NCBI RefSeq assembly: GCF_905171765.1
Contig: NC_053395.1
Coordinates: forward strand, 185,150,156-185,214,155
DNA length: 64,000 nt
Source: Bufo bufo
Taxonomy: Eukaryota; Chordata; Amphibia; Anura; Bufonidae
Reading direction: 5' to 3'
Shown here: one piece after another, positions 58,451-64,000 of the stretch
How positions within the stretch are numbered: position 1 is the first letter of the stretch
Layout: the number at the start of each line of letters is the position of its first letter
The notes under the pieces: generated by a model
Told to the model about the DNA's origin: nothing
Database searches by the model: none
What the model saw: the letters and a program-made list of their open reading frames with translations, nothing else
Made by a program: the position numbers and the translations under genes

Positions 58451-58692
58451 GTTTTAGTAACTTAGTTTTTGCTGAATTTTAGGTGTCCATTACAGAGTTT
58501 AACAGGGCTGTGGTTCAGTGTAATGGATATAGATCAGGATTGTACCTACGTTTTTTATGTAGTCTTGTTGGGGGATGGGGGTTTCAGTAAAGTAAGAAAC
58601 CCCCCATAATCTTTTAAAGGGAATCTGTCACCACCATATGGCCATATACAGTGCTTACATTGTCCTATCACACACCTATAATGTAATGGTAC

Positions 58693-59405
58693 TAGGGGTG
58701 GGCGATATAAACAATATACGATATGAACGATAAAAAATCGGGCAACGATATAGATTTTGTCTAAATCGCCATATTGCGATAGATGACCACGGAGCGGTAG
58801 TGAATTGAAGAAGCTTCTTACTCACCGCTCCGTGGCCTCCCGACTCTGCACCGTGCTGCACTGGCCAGGGCCTTGCGTGGACACATCGTCAGCGCGCTGG
58901 CTGACGTTGCGTGTGACGTCAGGTCCCTCCCAGTGCATGCTGGGAAGAAGACGCAGTCCGTCTCCTGCGGACTCCATCAGCCAGCCGCGCACCCTGCAGG
59001 AAAGGTAAGTATATTAGCAGGGGCCCGAATCTACCGGGGGGTGGTGGATGGCTATGGCATGGGGCTGATGCCGCTGGCTGGGGGACATGATGATGGTGGC
59101 AATGGCATGGGGCTGATGGCGCTGGCTGGGGGAGATGGATGATGGAAAATGTCAATGGCATGGGGCTGATGGCGCTGGCTGGGGGACATGGATGATGGCA
59201 ATGGCATGGGGCTGATGGCGCTGGCTGGGGGACATGGATGATGGCAATGGCATGGGGCTGATGGCGCTGGCTGGGGGACATGAATGATGATAGCCATGTA
59301 ATTTGTATACATACAGAAGAAAATAATATATCGCAATATATCGTTATATCGCACATGCTTCAAATTATATTGCCATATAGATTTTAAGCCATATCGGCCA
59401 GCCCT
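58693..59405. mobile_element. hAT-type MITE (TAGGGGTGGGCGATAT family)
   Basis: TAGGGGTGGGCGATATAA and ATATCGGCCAGCCCT are the ends, diverged from the copies at 10763 and 54449. The flanks share GGTAC but not a full 8-bp duplication, perhaps because the target is itself palindromic. It contains a 46-bp tandem repeat and one TGACGTCA (58914-58921). Confidence 0.75.
59050..59285. repeat. Minisatellite, 46- to 52-bp unit, 5 copies
   Basis: GGCATGGGGCTGATGGCGCT and GGCTGGGGGACATGGATGAT recur five times at spacings of 46 to 52 bases. The array is in the hAT element and is unrelated in sequence to the arrays in its relatives. Confidence 0.9.
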
Positions 59406-59730
59406 GGTACCATTGTTATTTTCTTTACACTTGCAGTGCCCAGGCGCAGGATCTCGGCTGGACCGAAGGATGACGCAAGGGAATAGGAGGGCGGGCATAG
59501 GCAAAGGCTGTGAAACAATGAAATGAGGCAGAGCAGCCTGGGCTCCTACACAGTGAATGCCGCCCCTGAGCACTTGCGAGTGCTCATTTGCATATTAATT
59601 AAACTTCGTTTTTTCTGCTTCTGCAAGTGTAAAGAAAAAGACAAAGGTACTATTATATTCATGTATAGGTGTGCGATAGGACAATATAAGCGCTGTATAT
59701 GGACATATGGTGGTGACAGACTCCCTTTAA

Positions 59731-60416
59731 CAGTGTACAATTGTCAGACTAGGCACTGCAACACGCTGTACATCTCCAGATGTTATATTCTGGTCTCCAT
59801 TAAGAAACTACAATGGGACTTTGGAGATGAAGGTATGCACAGATCCTGTCTACCCCAAGAATATCCACAGCCAATCCAATGTGTATGGGGTGGTAGATAT
59901 TGGGGGGAAAACTGAACTAGGCATGTTGATTTTGTCTTGTCACCCTCTCCCTACTGAACAAACATGCATGCTTTACTAAATCAAGTACGAGCATGTTTAT
60001 AGGGCATTGAGGGTCTAATACAGGTGCCCAGCTTTACCCTCGGCAACATAATTGCTTTATCAAACTTGCAGCCTCCATTCATGCTGAAGCACGTGGGCAA
60101 CCCAGTATTTTTTTGAGTTGGTCTGAATGTGCCAGTCTCCCCGCATGGCTGTCCTGTCTGTCTCGCTAGTAAAATCCCCTTTTAATAGGCTACTATTGGA
60201 GACATCAGAAATGACGTGTTCTCAATTCCCCATTTAAATGATTTTCATATTGGAGTGGGGCAGAATCTTCGTCAAGTCTGTATTTCTGCCCGTATTTCTC
60301 CTATACTTCAAAAACGTACTAATAGGTTAATTTGTAATTTTAGATTATGAGCCCCAATGAGGACACGGACCCATGTGAGTTATCTTGGTGCTATGGCGGG
60401 ATATATAGACACTATA
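59731..60416. other. Intron 1, no clear elements
   Basis: I see no exon, terminal repeat or tandem array in these bases. Confidence 0.3.
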
Positions 60417-61393
60417 TACACTGACCAAAAATATAAACGCAACACTTTCGGTTTTGCTCCCATTTTGAATGAGTTGAACTCAAAGATCTACATTCACAAA
60501 AGACCCATTATTCTCAAATATTGTTCACAAATCTGTCTAAATTTGTGTTAGTGAGCACTTCTCCTTTGTCGAGATAATCTATCCCTGTGGCATATCAAGG
60601 TGCTGATTAGACAGCATGAATATTGCACAGGTGTGCCTTAGACTGCCCACAATAAGAGGGCCTATCTGAAATGTGCACAGTTTTGCCTGACGGGGGTCAG
60701 AAAACCAGTCAGTATCAACACATCTCTGTCACATAGAGTTGATCAGGTTGTTGACTGTGGCGGGTGAAATGTTGGTCCACTCGTCTGGTCGTGGATGAAT
60801 GGCACAACAATGGGCCTCAGGATCTCCTCACGGTATCTCTGTGCATTCAAAATGACATCAATAAAATGCACCTGTGTTTGTTGTCCATAACATACGCCTG
60901 CCCATACCATAACCACACCGCCACCCATGGGCCACTCGATCCACAACTTTGACGTCAGCAAACTGCTCACCCACATGACGCCACATATGCTGTCTGCCAT
61001 CTGACCTGAACAGTGAAAACCGGGACTCATCTGTGAACAGAACGCCTCTCTAACGTGCCAGACGCCATCAGATGTGAGCATTTGGCCACTCAAGTCGGTT
61101 GCGACATCTGTTGCATTGTGCTGTGTGATCAAACTGCACATTTAAGAGTGGTCTTTTATTGTGGGCAGTCTAAGGCACAATATTCATGCTGTCTAATCAG
61201 CACCTTGATATGCCACACCTGTGAGGTGGGATGGATTATCTCGGCAAAGACACAGATTTAGACAGATTTGTGAACAATATTTGAGAGTAATGGGTCTTTT
61301 GTGTATGTAGAAAATGTTTCAGATCTTTGAGTTCAGCTCATGCAAAATGGGAGAAAAACCAAAAGTGTTGCGTTTATATTTTTAGTCAGTGTA
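60417..61393 (-). mobile_element. Tc1/mariner-type transposon, internally deleted
   Basis: TACACTGACCAAAAATATAA and its near complement form the ends, with TA on both sides (60415-60416 and 61394-61395). The terminal repeats extend about 100 bases (AACGCAACACTTTCGGTTTT; AAAACCAAAAGTGTTGCGTT-like). A second inverted block joins TCAAGGTGCTGATTAGACAG near 60597 with CTGTCTAATCAGCACCTTGA near 61189. The length of 977 bases is shorter than full Tc1-type elements. Confidence 0.9.
60743..61141 (-). pseudogene. Tc1-type transposase remnant
   Basis: On the minus strand 132 codons resemble the middle of a Tc1-type transposase (SDGVWHVREAFCSQMSPGFH, GGGVVMVWAGVCYG and ILNAQRYREEILRPIVVPFI). The N-terminal DNA-binding part and the third catalytic motif are absent, and the frame ends before any DNxPxH motif. 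It is nonfunctional. Confidence 0.8.
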
Positions 61394-61649
61394 TAAATAG
61401 AAAGACTCCCATGCAGTCAATGGGAGAACACATGACAATGTAAAGCAACTAAGGTTGAATGGGACTGAGCTGCGATACAAAGCACAGCCACTATACCATA
61501 TACGGCGCTGTGCTTGGTGAGCTGTGAGGAGGCCGCAGCGCTAACAGGAGCCCCACTGCCTTCTCAAACAGCTGATTGGCAGTCAGATACGGATGACCTA
61601 TCCAGAAATCTCATAAAATTTCATAAAACCCCTTTAAAGCTCCTCAGTG

Positions 61650-61925
61650 AGCAACTATTAGGAGAAATAAAATGGCCACCGTCCTATTAGTACACACAAA
61701 ACCTGTCCTAATCACACAGCAGGAGAAGTTACTTCACAACACTAAGGTAAAGAGCTGCCTTATCCTCCTCTGCTCTGCTTGTTAGGGATTATGATCCTGA
61801 ATACAGATGATAAGATCTTCAGCTGAATCTCTGTAGAAATGGAGTTCATGAGGAGACATAAAGTACAGGTTTTGTGTGGACTAGTAGGATGGCGGCCATT
61901 TTATTTCCCCTGATGATTGTGCCCT
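61650..61925. mobile_element. Fold-back MITE, family unknown
   Basis: AGGAGAAATAAAATGGCC near 61660 pairs with GGCCATTTTATTTCCCCT near 61893, and CACACAAAACCTGT near 61694 with ACAGGTTTTGTGTG near 61866. The arms are about 50 bases. The target duplication is unclear. Confidence 0.55.
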
Positions 61926-62144
61926 AGACAAAACGAGCCATTATAACTAATGAAAGGTACTTGAGAATATATTTATAATAATGTAATATTTAAGTATTTT
62001 TATTTTCTTAACTCGTGGAGAAAACCTTTAATGCAAATGACCACATTACGGCTCCATACAAGTTCTGAGATGTACAGAGCAGTAATGCAGCACCCATACT
62101 GGTCCTGTTTCCCCAGGCAGAAGAATGCACTTATAGAAAGTTAC

Positions 62145-62207
62145 CTTCATTAATGGAGGGAAATGAAAGAGAGTCAGGTAATCATATGTCAGTTTTTCAA
62201 TTGCAGC
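62145..62207 (-). CDS. Internal exon (exon A) of the unrecognised minus-strand gene
   Basis: On the minus strand a CTGTTTTGCAG acceptor ends at 62208 and the donor AAG|GTAACT follows 62145. The exon has 63 bases, phase 0 at both ends, and encodes 21 residues, AAIEKLTYDYLTLFHFPPLM plus Lys. It reads as an amphipathic helix ending in a Phe/Pro-rich turn. It is the most upstream exon seen; the start codon and promoter are outside the window. The next exon, B, is 16.8 kb further along. Small size makes this call depend on the splice sites and the joined frame. Confidence 0.65.
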
Positions 62208-62313
62208 CTGCAAAACAGAATGATAGTATCAAAATTACATATAACTAGGGAAGAGCATTTCCATGTTTTCTGTAAATATCATCACGGCAGATTGATATTG
62301 TAAAGTGGATGTA

Positions 62314-62700
62314 GGCCTGTTTCACACTTGCGTTGTTTTCCGGTAGTGAGTTCCAGCAGACGATCTCAACACCGAAAAAAAAAGTTTCCATTTTGTCCTC
62401 ACGCATTCTGAATGGAAAGAGATCCGTTCAGTTTTCCGTTTCATTTGCATTCTGTGTCCTGTTATCGAAACAAATCGGCTCCATCACTAAAAACAATGTA
62501 AGTCAATGGAGACCGATCAGTCACCCATTGACTTTCAATGTATCTAGTGACAAATCCAGTTTGCTCCATTTTGATTTCACACAGCTGCATCCTAACGGAA
62601 CGGATGCATCCTGACGTGTAATAAAAAAGGATCCGTTTAATTCCGTTTTTGGGATCCTCTGCTCAATACCAGAATTAACAACGCAAGTGTGAAACCGGTC
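62314..62700. mobile_element. PIF/Harbinger-like MITE, eroded target sites
   Basis: GGCCTGTTTCACACTTGCG and CGCAAGTGTGAAACCGGTC are inverted ends. The right flank is TTA (62701-62703) and the left flank is GTA, one change away. It lies 107 bases upstream of exon A in transcription direction. Confidence 0.75.
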
Positions 62701-62703
62701 TTA

Positions 62704-63249
62704 CTAGGGTGGATGGCAGCTACTGACCTCATACCCACAACCTTCTAGCAGAAGAAATAAGGCTATGACATGTAGATGTGTGAGAGAACATGGGATCAAT
62801 ACACCACAGTAGAGAGAGAGAATGCGGACTGTATTGAGACAATGCTAAGAATAACTCCACATGGAGCTGAATGGGGGCATTTCTAATGCAGCTAAGCCAC
62901 AATCTATTTGTCGTCTTTACGGGATGTTCACACGTAGTGGATATGCTTTGGATCTGCCGTCAGGAATTACATAGCATCCACGTGATCATGTCAATTTATA
63001 CTGATGATTTCCACCTCTTGCAATGCATCGGGTGAATTCCTCAGCAAAATGTGTTAGGACTATATTATTTATCCACGTGCTATCCACATTTTTTTTTGCA
63101 AATCCATTAATTTCTATGGTGCCATGCACACATCAGTGTACTGCGAAAACAGCCTTTTCTATTACAGAGTAAAATAGGGAATGCACATAGAAGGTATCCA
63201 TATTTTGCAGTTCCTTTTTTGGAGGACCGAAATATGGACACAATTCAAA
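62704..63249. other. Intron with a Harbinger-like fragment
   Basis: Positions about 63100-63245 hold family words (TTCTATGGTGCCATGCACAC, ATATTTTGCAGTTCC). No complete element or exon was found. Confidence 0.35.
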
Positions 63250-63592
63250 TGTATGGGCTCTGGCGAGGCAAATTAGTTGTTCCCGAATTCTTGCTGGACT
63301 TAGGTGAATAACTTCAGGATTTGATTTTTAAACTTTAATACCATTTTAAAACATGAATCCAAAGTCTGCTTCCGTACCAAGGTACCAGTCGGTACCAAAG
63401 CCAACTTTGGATCCATGTTTTAAAATGGTTTTAAAGTTTAAAAATCAATGTCCGAAGTTATTCACCGAAGTCTCACGAGACTTCGGGAATAACTCGCTTC
63501 ACCTCGCCGGAGACCATACATTTTAATGCTCCGTACAGCGTTAAAATAAAGTTTAGAGTGAATCGACTTTGGATCTGAAGCTCGATTCGCTC
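63250..63592. mobile_element. hAT-type palindromic MITE, left end lost
   Basis: The right end GATTCGCTCAACACTA matches the family at 31566-31991 and 41107-41237. The arms pair around TTTTAAACTTTAATACCATT (63326) and AATGGTTTTAAAGTTTAAAA (63423). The left outer end is missing at about 63250. Confidence 0.65.
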
Positions 63593-63634
63593 AACACTAG
63601 ATGAGAAAATCTGTATGTGTGAACGTATCCATAC

Positions 63635-64000
63635 ATACCTCCCAACTTTTTTGATGGTCAAAGAGGGACATTTATGGTTCATTGTATGAAAGATCTATTT
63701 TTTCCCTTAAAATCTATACACTTCAATAGTTTTCTCTTCCGAAATAAAGCAAAAATAATCTGAATATAGAAATATCTAAACTCCCAACTGCATCAAAAAA
63801 TGAAATAATATACAAAACAGGCTCAAATATACAGAGAGGAACCATAGAGACACTTTCTGGGTCAATATTGTGAATGTAATAATGCAAATACATACCTAAG
63901 ATCAAAAAGAGGGACATATAAGGAGCAAAGAGAGACAGAGTTACTTGGGTCAAAAAGAGGGACTGTCCCTCCAAAAGAGGGACACTTGGGAGGTCTGCCC
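63635..64000. repeat. CCTCCCAACTTTT-type repeat, reaching the window edge
   Basis: It begins ATACCTCCCAACTTTTTTGA and ends AGGGACACTTGGGAGGTC, which are complementary, with several AAAGAGGGACA words inside. It may be a complete inverted-repeat element ending near 63996. A related start lies at 30225. Confidence 0.55.

Larger units (their letters stand above)
58618..59726. mobile_element. TTAA-type palindromic MITE with nested hAT element
   Basis: AGGGAATCTGTCACCACCAT and ATGGTGGTGACAGACTCCCT are near-exact inverted ends flanked by TTAA at 58614-58617 and 59727-59730. A hAT-type element (58693-59405) lies in the left arm. Confidence 0.85.

Overview
This window is vertebrate nuclear DNA. It has phase-matched exons with GT-AG splice sites, long introns and very dense transposable elements. 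The mixture of families (piggyBac/TTAA elements, short PIF/Harbinger-like elements flanked by TTA or TAA, hAT fold-back elements, Tc1-like elements and a DIRS retroelement) is most like a large anuran amphibian genome. The frog or toad assignment is an inference from repeat content, not from a recognised species marker. There are no bacterial-type operons, CRISPR arrays or rRNA/tRNA genes, and I saw no endogenous virus.

One host gene can be supported. It lies on the minus strand and runs through the whole window. Six exons can be joined: 62145-62207, 45227-45316, 25917-26033, 21535-21609, 20029-20173 and the terminal coding exon 2295-2983. All have splice consensus, the phases are compatible at every junction, and together they give one open frame of 392 codons ending in a stop. 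I do not recognise the gene. The middle exons encode a compact beta-rich stretch with a weak YEATS-like look; the last exon encodes a Ser- and Arg/Lys-rich disordered tail. Its 5' part lies beyond position 64000. The exons make up about 1.8 percent of the window.

The rest is intron filled with mobile DNA. 0-2 kb: two neighbouring TTAA fold-back elements. 3-13.9 kb: a decayed piggyBac element of about 4.4 kb with a frameshifted transposase, followed by a chain of TTAA elements with palindromic, hAT and Harbinger insertions nested up to three deep. 14.7-19.3 kb: Harbinger-like elements and a second TTAA chain. 20-26.8 kb: exons C, D and E between Harbinger-like elements and a Tc1 deletion derivative. 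27.4-30.2 kb: the longest stretch without obvious repeats. 30.2-41.3 kb: a 32-bp minisatellite and hAT and Harbinger-like elements. 41.5-45 kb: a truncated Tc1 relic and a 2.1-kb nonautonomous piggyBac element. 45.9-49.1 kb: a composite hAT-like block with two large palindromes and a 43-bp minisatellite. 49.2-49.9 kb: two TTAA elements sharing one target site. 51.2-57.5 kb: a dead DIRS retroelement (gag, RT/RNase H, tyrosine recombinase; minus strand) whose gag is split by a 1.7-kb hAT element carrying a 23-copy minisatellite. 57.5-64 kb: nested TTAA and hAT elements, a Tc1 deletion derivative, exon A and further fragments.

The most informative patterns are the repeated end-to-end insertion of TTAA elements sharing one target site, the copy-number change of a minisatellite inside two hAT copies, and a clear excess of the CRE palindrome TGACGTCA carried by repeats. 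Boundaries were read by eye from terminal inverted repeats and target duplications; where one end is missing the entry says so.
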